This document shows positions 1 to 7,660 of a stretch of 64,000 nucleotides of DNA, in pieces; positions within the stretch are counted from its first letter, which is position 1; the number at the start of each line of letters is the position of its first letter. The notes below the pieces were generated by a model that saw only the letters and a list, made by a program, of their open reading frames with translations, had not been told where the DNA came from and ran no database searches. Origin of the DNA: Thioalkalivibrio paradoxus ARh 1 (lineage in GTDB: Bacteria; Pseudomonadota; Gammaproteobacteria; Ectothiorhodospirales; Ectothiorhodospiraceae); assembly GCF_000227685.2 (NCBI RefSeq), contig NZ_CP007029.1, forward strand, positions 1,400,501-1,464,500, written 5' to 3'. The position numbers and the translations under genes are program-made.

Positions 1-656
1 AAATTGGGATGCGGGTTCTTGCCGCCGAACACCGCGTGCAGCTTCGAGACGTCACGCTGCCACGCGAGCGCGTCGAGGTAGTGCGCGACCGCCATCAGGT
101 TGGCTTCCGCCGGCAGCTTGTACTCGGGATGTCCCCAGTAGGCGTTTGCGAAGATGCCGAGCTGGCCGGACTCGACCAGATTCTTCACCTTCTTCTGCAC
201 GTCGGCGAAGTACCCCGGCGAGGAGTTCCGGTATTTCGAGATCGACTGCGCCAGTTCCGAGGTCGCCTTCGGGTCTGCGTCCAGCGCGGAAACCACGTCC
301 ACCCAGTCGAGCGCGTGCAGGTGGTAGAAATGCATCACGTGGTCGAGCACGTACTGCGCGCCGCTCATCAGGTTGCGGATCAGCTGTGCGTTCGGTGGGA
401 TCGGATAGTCCAGCGCGTTCTCGATCGAGCGGATCGACGCCATGCCGTGCACCAGCGTGCAGACCCCACAGATGCGCTGGGTGAACGCCCAGGCATCGCG
501 CGGGTCGCGGCCTTGCATGATGATCTCCAGGCCGCGCACCATGGTCCCTGAGCTGTATGCGCTCTGGATGCGGCCCTCGGCGTCCGTTTCCGCCTCGATG
601 CGCAGGTGGCCCTCGATGCGGGTGACGGGGTCAACAACGATTCGTTCCGAACTCAT
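1..656 (-). CDS. hynL: [NiFe] hydrogenase large subunit HynL, N-terminal part (runs off window)
   Basis: Catalytic large subunit of a [NiFe] hydrogenase, which cleaves or forms H2 at a Ni-Fe centre. About 218 N-terminal codons are present; the rest lies left of the window. The ATG (654-656) overlaps the TAA of isp2 by one base (TAATG), implying coupled translation. The protein opens with the family signature [13 protein letters not shown], and the L1 motif RICGVC at residues 61-66 supplies two of the four Ni-Fe cysteines; the C-terminal DPC motif is outside the window. FGGKNPHPN near the edge is also typical of large subunits. The order hynS-isp1-isp2-hynL is that described for the Hyn hydrogenase of Thiocapsa roseopersicina, which argues for Hyn rather than HupSL. 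The family is certain, the subtype rests on context. Confidence 0.95.
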   Translation of the reverse strand, partial: MSSERIVVDPVTRIEGHLRIEAETDAEGRIQSAYSSGTMVRGLEIIMQGRDPRDAWAFTQRICGVCTLVHGMASIRSIENALDYPIPPNAQLIRNLMSGAQYVLDHVMHFYHLHALDWVDVVSALDADPKATSELAQSISKYRNSSPGYFADVQKKVKNLVESGQLGIFANAYWGHPEYKLPAEANLMAVAHYLDALAWQRDVSKLHAVFGGKNPHPN

Positions 657-2017
657 TACTTAGCCTCCTCTAGATTGTCCGCCACCAGTTCGAGCAGGCT
701 GTTCATTTCCTTGCCCCAGTTCAGCTTCTCGCCGCTGTCGTCGAAGTTCTGACGGCAGTTGGAACAGCTCGTCACCATCAGTTCCGCACCGGTGGCATCC
801 AGTTGCCGGAACTTCGCGCCCATGACCTTGTAGCGCAGCGTATCGGCACGGTGGATGGTGATCACGCCGCCGCCGCCGCCGCAACAGACGTTCATGTCGC
901 CGCCGCTTTCCGATTCCTTCAGCTCCACGCCCAGGGCTTCGAGCACCTTGCGGGGTGCTGGCGTGGCGCCGCCCCGGCGCGAGACCTGGCAGGGGTCGTG
1001 GAACGCCACCGTCTTGCCGAGCTTCTTCAGCTTGATCGCACCGGACTCGAGGGCCTCGGCGAGGAACTCGGAGATGTGCTGTACCTTGAAGGGCAGGGGC
1101 TTGCCGGCCATGTTCGCCCCCTGCCAGCGCAGCGCCTGGTAGGCGTGGCCGCACTCGGGGAGGATCACCAGCTTCGCGCCGATCTTTTCGGCCGCATTGA
1201 TGATCTTCATCGACATGTCCTTCTGCCACGCGGTGTTGCCGGAAAGCATGCCGAAGTTGGTCGCCTCGTAGCCGTCGGTGCGGAAGGTCCAGGACTTGCC
1301 CATGTGGTTCAGGATCTTGGCGGTCGCCGCCATCGATTCAGGGTATTTCTGGATTTCGATCGATGACATCAGTACCAGCACATCCGCCTGGTCTTCGTCG
1401 ACGTGCATATCGACTTCGTGCTCGTCGCCCATCCACTCGATGCGGTCCTCGAACACCTGCGGAGTTGCACCGAGGGGGCTGCCTTCGCGGTACGCCTTCT
1501 CGGTCACCGTGTACAGCTCGTGCGGGACAAGACCGGCGTGGAACATCGCGTGACGCGCCATCCCGACCAGCGTGGCGATGTCGATGCTCATCGGACAGAT
1601 CAGCGTGCAGCGTCCGCACATCGTGCAGGTGTCGTACAGCAGTTCCTGCCATTCCTTCAGTTCGTTGACCGTGACTTTCGGCTTCAGATTGAAAGTCTTG
1701 TAGAAGAACGCCAACGGGCCCGCCTCGCGCTTGTACGCCTGCTTGAACGGCTCGATCTTCCAGATCGGCGTGTGCCGTGGATCGCCGCTGGCCTCGTAGA
1801 ACGGACAGGCGTGGGCGCAGGCGCCGCAGTGGATGCACGCTTCCATGTAAGTCGCGGATACGCGCCCGAAGTCCTTGGCGAAGTTCAGCATCGCCTTCTC
1901 GATGCGCTGCTCGTTGCTCATTTCACCCTGGACGTCGAAACGTTCCTCGGGCTTGCGTACCGAGAGGCGCTTGGACTCGAGGTCGAGTTCGATTTCGGTA
2001 ACGGTCTTGTTGCTCAT
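656..2017 (-). CDS. isp2: Isp2, HdrD-like iron-sulfur electron-transfer subunit of Hyn hydrogenase
   Basis: A 453-residue cytoplasmic iron-sulfur protein related to the catalytic subunit of heterodisulfide reductase (HdrD/HmeD family). Two [4Fe-4S] ferredoxin motifs are visible, C61-x2-C-x2-C-x3-C71 ([13 protein letters not shown]) and C131-x2-C-x2-C-x3-C141 ([13 protein letters not shown]). The C-terminal half carries a cysteine-rich CCG-type region ([11 protein letters not shown], then NVCCGGGGG, then [10 protein letters not shown]). Its ATG overlaps the isp1 stop (ATGA) and its stop overlaps the hynL start, so it lies inside the structural operon. In Thiocapsa, Isp1 and Isp2 are the proposed electron route between HynSL and the membrane or cytoplasm. 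The actual electron acceptor cannot be read from sequence. No signal peptide is seen. Confidence 0.9.
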   Translation of the reverse strand: MSNKTVTEIELDLESKRLSVRKPEERFDVQGEMSNEQRIEKAMLNFAKDFGRVSATYMEACIHCGACAHACPFYEASGDPRHTPIWKIEPFKQAYKREAGPLAFFYKTFNLKPKVTVNELKEWQELLYDTCTMCGRCTLICPMSIDIATLVGMARHAMFHAGLVPHELYTVTEKAYREGSPLGATPQVFEDRIEWMGDEHEVDMHVDEDQADVLVLMSSIEIQKYPESMAATAKILNHMGKSWTFRTDGYEATNFGMLSGNTAWQKDMSMKIINAAEKIGAKLVILPECGHAYQALRWQGANMAGKPLPFKVQHISEFLAEALESGAIKLKKLGKTVAFHDPCQVSRRGGATPAPRKVLEALGVELKESESGGDMNVCCGGGGGVITIHRADTLRYKVMGAKFRQLDATGAELMVTSCSNCRQNFDDSGEKLNWGKEMNSLLELVADNLEEAK

Positions 2018-2667
2018 GCCATGCCTCCCCTACGCGCGAAACGGGAACCGGTGGTGTAACGGGAGACCACGAACCAGAAAGAATGCATCAGCTTGCCGAA
2101 CGGGAAGTAGATCAGCAGCAGCCAGACGCTCAGGATATGGATCGCCAGTCCGGTTTCGTAGTGCGGCCAAAGGTTCATCTTGGTCATCAGGCCGGTGACG
2201 AACGGTGCCGTGGTCAGGAACCATGCGGCATAGTCGTCGAAGTTGGAGATCATCCGCTGCACCGGGTTGGTCAGCCGCTTGGCCAACGCAATGAACAATG
2301 CCACCACGGTGATCACCGACACGGCCGTGATGACTCCGCCCGGCAATGTCCACCAGGTGAAGCCGACGATATCGGCGAAGAACAGCATGTGCGGCGTGCC
2401 GAAGATCAGCACGATGAACAGGCCGAGGTGGATGATGTAGCCGACGATGTATTGGGTGCCGACCTTGGGTACGAACGGCTTGTACGGCCAGGCGTGCACG
2501 AACAGGCCCTTGATGCCGCCGATCCATGCGCCCTTCTGCCGCGCCTCGGAGAGGTCCTTTTTCTGGCGCAGGGCCCAGACGCCGACCAGGCGCCAGAAAA
2601 TGCCCAGCACGAAGATGACGATCGCGATCTGCATCGCAGGACCGCGTGCAAAGTCAAGGAGTGTCAT
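2014..2667 (-). CDS. isp1: Isp1, cytochrome b-type membrane subunit of Hyn hydrogenase
   Basis: A 217-residue integral membrane protein of the NarI/HmeC cytochrome b type, with about five hydrophobic helices (roughly residues 12-33, 73-97, 109-130, 147-165 and 172-198). Histidines in the second and last helices (YIIHLGLF, TGLAIHILSVW) are plausible heme b ligands. It lies two bases downstream of hynS and overlaps isp2 by ATGA, so hynS, isp1 and isp2 are made together. The expected role is to take electrons from the periplasmic hydrogenase dimer, through heme b, to the HdrD-like Isp2 or to the quinone pool. It differs from HupC/HyaC-type cytochromes in its pairing with Isp2. Confidence 0.88.
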   Translation of the reverse strand: MTLLDFARGPAMQIAIVIFVLGIFWRLVGVWALRQKKDLSEARQKGAWIGGIKGLFVHAWPYKPFVPKVGTQYIVGYIIHLGLFIVLIFGTPHMLFFADIVGFTWWTLPGGVITAVSVITVVALFIALAKRLTNPVQRMISNFDDYAAWFLTTAPFVTGLMTKMNLWPHYETGLAIHILSVWLLLIYFPFGKLMHSFWFVVSRYTTGSRFARRGGMA

Positions 2668-2669
2668 GG

Positions 2670-3731
2670 CTACTTGCCTCCCGAGATCTTGTCTTGGTTG
2701 CGGCGCGAAATCACCGCCGAAGCGGCGCCGAGCGCCACACCGGCTGCAGCCGCGATCGCGATGCCTTCCGCGCTACCCCACTGACCGGCGGACAGCGGCT
2801 TGTAGAAGCTGTCCTTGTCCCAGAAGTTGGGTTCGGAGCAGCCGATGCAGCCGTGGCCGGACTGGATCGGCCAGCTGACCCCCTGGTTGAACTTCAGGGT
2901 CGCACAGGCGTTGTGGGTGATCGGTCCCTTGCATCCGAGCCGGTACAGACAGTAGCCCTTGCGAGCGCCCTCATCGTCGAAACTGTCCGCAAACAGGCCG
3001 CGGTCGTAGAACGCCCGGCGGTAGCAGCGGTCGTGAATGGTGTCGCCGAAGAACGCCTTCGGGCGCTTCAGGCTGTCGACTTCCGGAAGTGCGCCGAAGG
3101 CGAGGAAGCTGGTGATCACGCCGGTGATCACCTCGGGCAACGGCGGGCAGCCCGGGATATTCAGGATCGGCTTGTCGGTGATGATCTGGTCGATGCCCAC
3201 CGCGCCGGTGGGGTCCGGCCGCGCGGCGCCGATGCCACCGAAGCTCGCGCAGGTACCGAGGCTGACGATTGCAGCCGCGCCTTCGGCCACTTCACGTATC
3301 GATTCCAGGTGGCTCTGGCCATGCGACACCGAGTAGATGCCATCGTCCTTCAAGGGAACCGAGCCATCGACCAGAACCAGGTACTTGCCCCAGTTCTCCT
3401 GCATCGCCTGCCTCATCGCCTCGACCGCCTGATCGCCCGCGGCTGCCTGCAGCGTGTGCTGGAAGTCCAGCGAGATGAAATTGAAGATCAGGTTCTCCAC
3501 CGTAGGCGCAAACGAGCGGGTCAGCGACTCCAGACAGCCGGTGCATTCCTGATAGGCCATCATGATCACCGACTGGCGGCGGGCCTGTGCAAGGGAAGCG
3601 GCCATCGCCGGCACCATGCTCGCGGGGATCGCCATCGACGACGCCACGGCCGCGCAGAACTTGAGGAACGAGCGCCGGGTGATTCCCTGGCGGCGGAGTT
3701 CCTCGCCCAATGTCATTTCGTGCTCTTTCAT
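2670..3731 (-). CDS. hynS: [NiFe] hydrogenase small subunit HynS with Tat signal
   Basis: The 353-residue Fe-S small subunit that carries electrons away from the Ni-Fe site. A twin-arginine signal (TRRSFLKF, residues 18-25) followed by an Ala-rich hydrophobic stretch shows Tat export together with HynL. The proximal cluster begins at C63-T-G-C66; TCASFGG, IPGCPP and the downstream cysteines (GYCLYRLGCKG, NACATLKF, GHGCIGCSEP) complete the three-cluster ligand set. The proximal motif is CTGC, not the CTCC of six-cysteine oxygen-tolerant enzymes, so a standard oxygen-sensitive type is predicted. A weak C-terminal Ala-rich helix (about 320-343) may anchor the dimer. A GAGGGGG ribosome-binding site precedes the ATG at 3731. 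This is the first gene of hynS-isp1-isp2-hynL. Confidence 0.95.
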   Translation of the reverse strand: MKEHEMTLGEELRRQGITRRSFLKFCAAVASSMAIPASMVPAMAASLAQARRQSVIMMAYQECTGCLESLTRSFAPTVENLIFNFISLDFQHTLQAAAGDQAVEAMRQAMQENWGKYLVLVDGSVPLKDDGIYSVSHGQSHLESIREVAEGAAAIVSLGTCASFGGIGAARPDPTGAVGIDQIITDKPILNIPGCPPLPEVITGVITSFLAFGALPEVDSLKRPKAFFGDTIHDRCYRRAFYDRGLFADSFDDEGARKGYCLYRLGCKGPITHNACATLKFNQGVSWPIQSGHGCIGCSEPNFWDKDSFYKPLSAGQWGSAEGIAIAAAAGVALGAASAVISRRNQDKISGGK

Positions 3732-3771
3732 GCCGACCCCCTCTGTGCAAGTCGTTGCTGAATGCGAGTGG

Positions 3772-4200
3772 TCATTGCGGGTTCCTTTCGGTCTGTTCGA
3801 CCAGTTGCGGGAAGCGCTCGGCGCTGGCCTGGATGTCCTCGATGTGGCTTTCCAGGATCATCGGTACCGTGCCGATCTCGAGTTGTTCGGCAACGTGGGT
3901 GTCGCCGTCATGGAAATACTTGACCCACCACACGCCGGGGAAAGCGGTTTCATAGACCTCGGTAAGCCCGGAGGCAAACACTTTCGCCTCCACCTCGCCG
4001 CGCCCGAGCTTTTCCCGCAATAACTCGCGGTCCGCGTCGCTGAGCGGCAGGCTGCCCAGTTCCACCACCTGCCGCTCTCCGCCCGCGGCAACGGTGGACA
4101 AGTGCCCGGCGATCTCGTGCAACAGGGCCAGTGCCATGCCGCCGGGCTCGCCGCCGTCCGGGGCCCCTTCGAGTTTGACCGGGATGTCCTTCAGGCTCAT
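3772..4200 (-). CDS. Short HupH/HyaF-like hydrogenase expression protein
   Basis: A 142-residue protein resembling the C-terminal domain of HupH/HyaF hydrogenase expression proteins (WWVKYFHDGDTHVAEQLEIG, then VPMILESHIEDI). Full HupH is about twice as long and has a tandem arrangement, so this looks like a single-domain form. The ATG at 4198-4200 overlaps the TGA of the maturation protease gene (ATGA) and is preferred over an ATG nine bases upstream. It sits between hupD and hynS in the minus-strand run, so the three maturation and structural parts share transcription. HupH is thought to act in assembly of the small subunit; whether the half-length form does the same is unknown. Confidence 0.7.
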   Translation of the reverse strand: MSLKDIPVKLEGAPDGGEPGGMALALLHEIAGHLSTVAAGGERQVVELGSLPLSDADRELLREKLGRGEVEAKVFASGLTEVYETAFPGVWWVKYFHDGDTHVAEQLEIGTVPMILESHIEDIQASAERFPQLVEQTERNPQ

Positions 4201-4724
4201 GACTGCCACCGCTTCACGATGTCCATCACCGCTTCGCAGGCTGCGGGGATCGCCCGGGCCACTTCGGTGGTCGGTCGGTCGCCCCAGTCCATCTCCAGCG
4301 GCTGGATCCCGACCAGCGCACGGCGACGGGGCAGCAGGCCCTCGAGTGCGGTGACCGCAAGCAGGTCGGACAGGCTGACTTCGTGCACGCTGCTGCGCGG
4401 CCCGGTGGTGACGAAGTGGTCCATCGCGTCGCCCTCGAACACCCGGATGGTCCCGGGCTCGGCGCCGAGGGCGGCGGTATCCACCACGATCAGCGAGTCC
4501 GTCGCCACGATGGCACCGGCGAGCGTGAAGCTGAGCGTGCCGCCATCCATGAACTCGATGTCGTCGCGCGCCGCGTGTTCCTGCGCGAGGCGGTTCACCA
4601 CGTGGACACCGGCGCCTTCATCGGTCAGCAGAATGTTGCCAAGCCCCAAGACCAGCGTGGCGGAGGTTTTCTGGACCGCGGGCGGTGAGGCCGTCGGGGC
4701 GGGGCTGGCTTCTCGTGTGATCAT
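4197..4724 (-). CDS. hupD: [NiFe] hydrogenase maturation endopeptidase (HupD/HybD family)
   Basis: A 175-residue nickel-dependent endopeptidase that removes the C-terminal tail of the large subunit once the Ni-Fe centre is in place. It has the family core GLGNILLTDEGAG; E36, D82 and H114 line up, by motif and by spacing (46 and 32 residues), with the nickel-sensing Glu, Asp and His of E. coli HybD. A Pro/Ala-rich N-terminal extension of about 20 residues precedes the domain. It is the first gene of the minus-strand hydrogenase run, diverging from hypC across a 342-bp regulatory gap. The partner is presumably the adjacent HynL. Confidence 0.92.
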   Translation of the reverse strand: MITREASPAPTASPPAVQKTSATLVLGLGNILLTDEGAGVHVVNRLAQEHAARDDIEFMDGGTLSFTLAGAIVATDSLIVVDTAALGAEPGTIRVFEGDAMDHFVTTGPRSSVHEVSLSDLLAVTALEGLLPRRRALVGIQPLEMDWGDRPTTEVARAIPAACEAVMDIVKRWQS

Positions 4725-5066
4725 ATCCGTCCTGCTGTCTCCGGCAGGGCCCTGCCGGGTGAAACGATGCCGCGTCCGTATGATTTGTTCGCAAATCTTA
4801 TGAAGAAATCAGTGTCCGCTTATGTTCGGTCAAAGCATGCGTGAAGCGCTTCGGGTGGGCGGTGATCTAGATCATATTCGTCCTCGTTCCAGTGTGGGAA
4901 GGTGGCCTGGCAATGCGGATCTGGCAATCTCTGGAAATGCCGGATCCACCTGCGTTCGGCGCCTCCCGCCTGCGATTGGCGACGCCGGCAGTCGGGCCGG
5001 GGGGAGTGTCGTGGGCGGTCCAGCGTCCGGCCGATCGATTCGAGTGGCCCTGGAGGGCGAGTCGCG
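4725..5066. other. 342-bp divergent intergenic region between hupD and hypC
   Basis: No convincing gene is present. This segment must hold the promoters for the minus-strand hydrogenase structural run and the plus-strand hypC-hypF run. It includes an AT-richer stretch at about 4780-4812 and a perfect 12-bp palindrome at 4863-4874. Confidence 0.6.
4863..4874. promoter_or_regulatory. Candidate FNR/CRP-family operator (TGATCTAGATCA)
   Basis: TGATCTAGATCA is a perfect palindrome whose half-sites match the inner part of the FNR consensus TTGAT-N4-ATCAA; the outermost bases (G and T) do not match. It lies between divergent hydrogenase structural and accessory genes, where anaerobic control is expected. 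Assignment is by motif only; no promoter could be aligned confidently around it. Confidence 0.35.
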
Positions 5067-5354
5067 ATGTGTCTTGGAGTTCCGATGCAGGTGGTCGAAA
5101 GCGGCGAATTCACCGCGCTGTGCGAGCGGCGTGGCGAACAACGCCGGCTGAACATGATGCTGGTGGGCGCGCAGCCGGTGGGTACCTGGGTACTGGCGCT
5201 GAAGGACCATGCCCGCGAGGTGCTCGACCCCGGGCAGGCGGAACAGATCGATCGTGCCGTCTGTGCGCTGGAGGCGGCGCTGCGCGGCGAGGGGGGGAGC
5301 GAGGACTACTTCGAGGATCTGGTGCTCCCATCCCAGGTCGGACCGCCGAAGTAG
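5067..5354 (+). CDS. hypC: Hydrogenase maturation chaperone HypC/HupF, copy 1
   Basis: A 95-residue HypC/HupF-family chaperone that shuttles the Fe(CN)2CO group from HypD and holds the immature large subunit through its N-terminal cysteine. It begins MCLGVPMQVV, with the essential Cys at position 2. The chosen ATG at 5067 has a GGAGGG site nine bases upstream; any longer reading frame would bury the functional N-terminus. The sequence is more divergent and longer than the second HypC at 15545 and has an acidic tail, as in HupF proteins, which are often dedicated to one hydrogenase. It starts the hypC-hybE-hupK-hypA run, 12 bp before hybE. Confidence 0.85.
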   Translation: MCLGVPMQVVESGEFTALCERRGEQRRLNMMLVGAQPVGTWVLALKDHAREVLDPGQAEQIDRAVCALEAALRGEGGSEDYFEDLVLPSQVGPPK

Positions 5355-5366
5355 GCGCGGCAGATC

Positions 5367-5984
5367 ATGGACAGGCGATCGAAACCGGGGCAGCCGGGCG
5401 ACCGAACGGGGAGTGACGGGCAGGGCGGGAACCTGCGGCCGTCCGCCGCGCTGGACCCGGTGTCTGTGCCCGCCGACGCCTGGGCCGAGCGCGTCGAGGG
5501 GGTGTTTCGTGCGATCGCGGCTGAACGCATGCAGGGGATGCCGCTCGCCAATCCCGCGTTGCAGGTGGAGGCCGTGGGGTTCCGTCATCTGCACGGTGCC
5601 GTGTTCGGTGTGCTGATTCTGCCGTGGTCGATGCTCCTGTTGCGGATCCCCGATACTGGTGCATTGCGCCTGGGCGCGACCGCGGTGCGCGAGCTGCCTC
5701 GGGGACAGGTGGATTTCGTCGGCGCGCACGAGGACATGATCGGGGCCTACGAGAGCTGTTCGCTGTTCTCGCCGATGTTCGGCTTCCCCGACCAGGCCAC
5801 CGCCCGGGCGGTGGCCGAGGAAATCCTGGTGCAGTTGTGGTCGACGCCGCAGCCCGCGTCTCCCGCGCGACCGCGCGCCGGCGGCGGCCCGCTGGCCGCG
5901 CTGCGGCGCAATGCCGACCAAGACCTGGACCGGCGCGGCTTCCTGCGCGGAGCCTTTCTGCGTGACGAACCCGATTCCCGCTGA
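5367..5984 (+). CDS. hybE: [NiFe] hydrogenase assembly chaperone HybE/HupJ family
   Basis: A 205-residue protein with a central domain typical of HybE/HupJ (GMPLANPALQVEAVGF, then GVLILPWSMLLLRIP, then YESCSLFSPMFGF at about residues 128-140). In E. coli, HybE is a Tat proofreading and assembly chaperone for the hydrogenase-2 small subunit; HupJ is its equivalent in uptake hydrogenase clusters. The N-terminal 35 residues and the tail after about 165 are low-complexity and variable. The tail motif LDRRGFLRGAF looks superficially like a Tat motif but is at the C-terminus, so it is not a signal. The gene overlaps hupK by 23 bases. Confidence 0.8.
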   Translation: MDRRSKPGQPGDRTGSDGQGGNLRPSAALDPVSVPADAWAERVEGVFRAIAAERMQGMPLANPALQVEAVGFRHLHGAVFGVLILPWSMLLLRIPDTGALRLGATAVRELPRGQVDFVGAHEDMIGAYESCSLFSPMFGFPDQATARAVAEEILVQLWSTPQPASPARPRAGGGPLAALRRNADQDLDRRGFLRGAFLRDEPDSR

Positions 5985-7059
5985 AGGCCGGATCGACATC
6001 CGGGTCCGCTGGGATGGGGGGGCGGTGACGGCCGCCGCCGTGCAATCGCGCCGCCCGCAGCCGGGCCGCCTGCTGCGCGGGCAACCGGTGGCGCAGGCGC
6101 TGGCGGTGATCCCGCGCCTTTTCAGCCTCTGCGGCGACGCCCAGACGGTTGCGGTCGAGGCGTTGCTGGCTCTGCGCGAGCGGGGCGCGATCGATGACCG
6201 GCAGCGCGCAGCCTGGGCTGCACGCATCCACCTCGAGTCGCTACGCGAGCATCTTTGGCGCTTGGGCCTGGATTGGACGCGGATCGCCGGTGCGCCGCCG
6301 CTCGCGGATCCCCTGCGGGCGCTGCTGGCCGGGCAGCACGGGTGGGCAGATGACCGCGACGCCGCGCGATCCTGGGCGACGGAAACCCTGCGTGCCCTGT
6401 TCGGGCCGCGATCCGCGATGGGCGATCCGGACGCTTTCGGGCGCTGGCTGGAGCAGGATCCGGCGCCACTGGCCGAATTGCTGCGCCAGCTGCGGCCTCG
6501 GCTGCAGGGCCGCGGCGTCTCCGGCGCACCGCTTTTCGGTGCCGCGGACCTGCAGGGCTGGGTCATGCAGGCGCCGGCACGCCTGCAGGCCGATCCCGAG
6601 TATCACTGGCGGCCCGATCACGCCGGGCGTGTGTTCGAGATGGGGCCGCTGGCGCGGCTGCGGGCGCATCCGGTGCTGGCGCTCGGCGACGGGCAGGCCG
6701 ATGCCTGGCGCCGCGTGCTGGCGCGGGTTCTGGAACTCGAGCAGGGGTTACAATCGCTGGTGCATCGAGCGCGTTGGCCGCATGCGCTGATTGGTGAGGC
6801 GGCGCCCGACGCGGCGGTGGTGGCGCTGGAGATGGCACGCGGGGTGCTGCTGCACTGGCTGCGCGTCGACGACGGGCGAATCGCCGAGTACCGGATCGTC
6901 GCGCCCACGGAGTGGAATTTCCACCCGCAGGGTCCGGCGGCGCGGGGGCTGGTCGGCACCCGTGCGGACGGCGAGGCGGCGTTGCGCGAACAGGTGGCGC
7001 TGCAGTTGATGGCGCTGGATCCCTGCGTGCAATACGAACTGGAGATCGCGGATGCATGA
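5962..7059 (+). CDS. hupK: HupK, degenerate hydrogenase large-subunit-like assembly protein
   Basis: A 365-residue protein of the HupK family, thought to act as a scaffold or intermediate carrier in building the Ni-Fe site. It looks like an eroded large subunit: LFSLCGDAQTVAVEAL (C57) stands where the L1 CxxC motif would be, and the C-terminus ends LDPCVQYELEIADA, recalling the large-subunit DPCxxC, each with only one cysteine. I chose the GTG at 5962 because the family normally starts near IDIRVRWDG and a GCGGAG site lies nine bases upstream; an ATG at 5911 is possible but would overlap hybE by 74 bases. It overlaps hypA by eight bases. It cannot be an active hydrogenase because the cysteine set is incomplete. 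Confidence 0.8.
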   Translation: MTNPIPAEGRIDIRVRWDGGAVTAAAVQSRRPQPGRLLRGQPVAQALAVIPRLFSLCGDAQTVAVEALLALRERGAIDDRQRAAWAARIHLESLREHLWRLGLDWTRIAGAPPLADPLRALLAGQHGWADDRDAARSWATETLRALFGPRSAMGDPDAFGRWLEQDPAPLAELLRQLRPRLQGRGVSGAPLFGAADLQGWVMQAPARLQADPEYHWRPDHAGRVFEMGPLARLRAHPVLALGDGQADAWRRVLARVLELEQGLQSLVHRARWPHALIGEAAPDAAVVALEMARGVLLHWLRVDDGRIAEYRIVAPTEWNFHPQGPAARGLVGTRADGEAALREQVALQLMALDPCVQYELEIADA

Positions 7060-7411
7060 GATGTCGCTCGCCGAGGGGATCTTGCAGATCATCGAAGACC
7101 AGGCCGCACAGCGCGCGTTCGATCGCGTGCGGCGGGTGCGGCTCGAGGTGGGGCAACTCTCCGGTGTCGAGATCGACGCGCTGCGGTTCAGCTTCGATGC
7201 AGTGGTGGCCGACAGCATCGCGGCGGGAGCCGCGCTCGAGATCGTCGAAGTGCCAGGAGAAGGCTGGTGCCTGGACTGCAACGCGACGGTGGCGATCGGC
7301 GCGCTGTTCGATTCCTGCCCGCTGTGTGGCGGCTACCGCGTGCGTGCATCGGGCGGGATGGACATGCGGGTGCTCGATCTGGAGGTCGGAACCACCGCGG
7401 ATCGCGCCTAG
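7052..7411 (+). CDS. hypA: Hydrogenase nickel incorporation protein HypA
   Basis: A 119-residue nickel metallochaperone that works with HypB to insert Ni into the large subunit. The N-terminal MHEMSLAEG contains the nickel-binding His2, and the zinc site is C73-x2-C76 with C89-x2-C92. Length is normal for HypA (about 115). It overlaps the hupK stop by eight bases. A 249-bp gap separates it from hypB, unusually long for this pair. Confidence 0.95.
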   Translation: MHEMSLAEGILQIIEDQAAQRAFDRVRRVRLEVGQLSGVEIDALRFSFDAVVADSIAAGAALEIVEVPGEGWCLDCNATVAIGALFDSCPLCGGYRVRASGGMDMRVLDLEVGTTADRA

Positions 7412-7660
7412 GAGCCTGTCGGGCCCAGGCCGCCGGCTTCCCGGCCGGGCATGCCGCCTGAGGGTCACGGGCGCCGGCGGCGAAGGCGTTCGCGAACATG
7501 AGCCAGCGCAATGCACCCGGCCGCGACGATTGGCAAGCTGGGCTGCAGGGAAACTGGATCCGGGCAGGACGGGGGCGCAGGATGCCTCCATCCAACGAGA
7601 TGACGGCGGGCTGTGTCGCCACGACGGCCCTGGCGCAACGGACGATTTCAGGAGGCGGTG

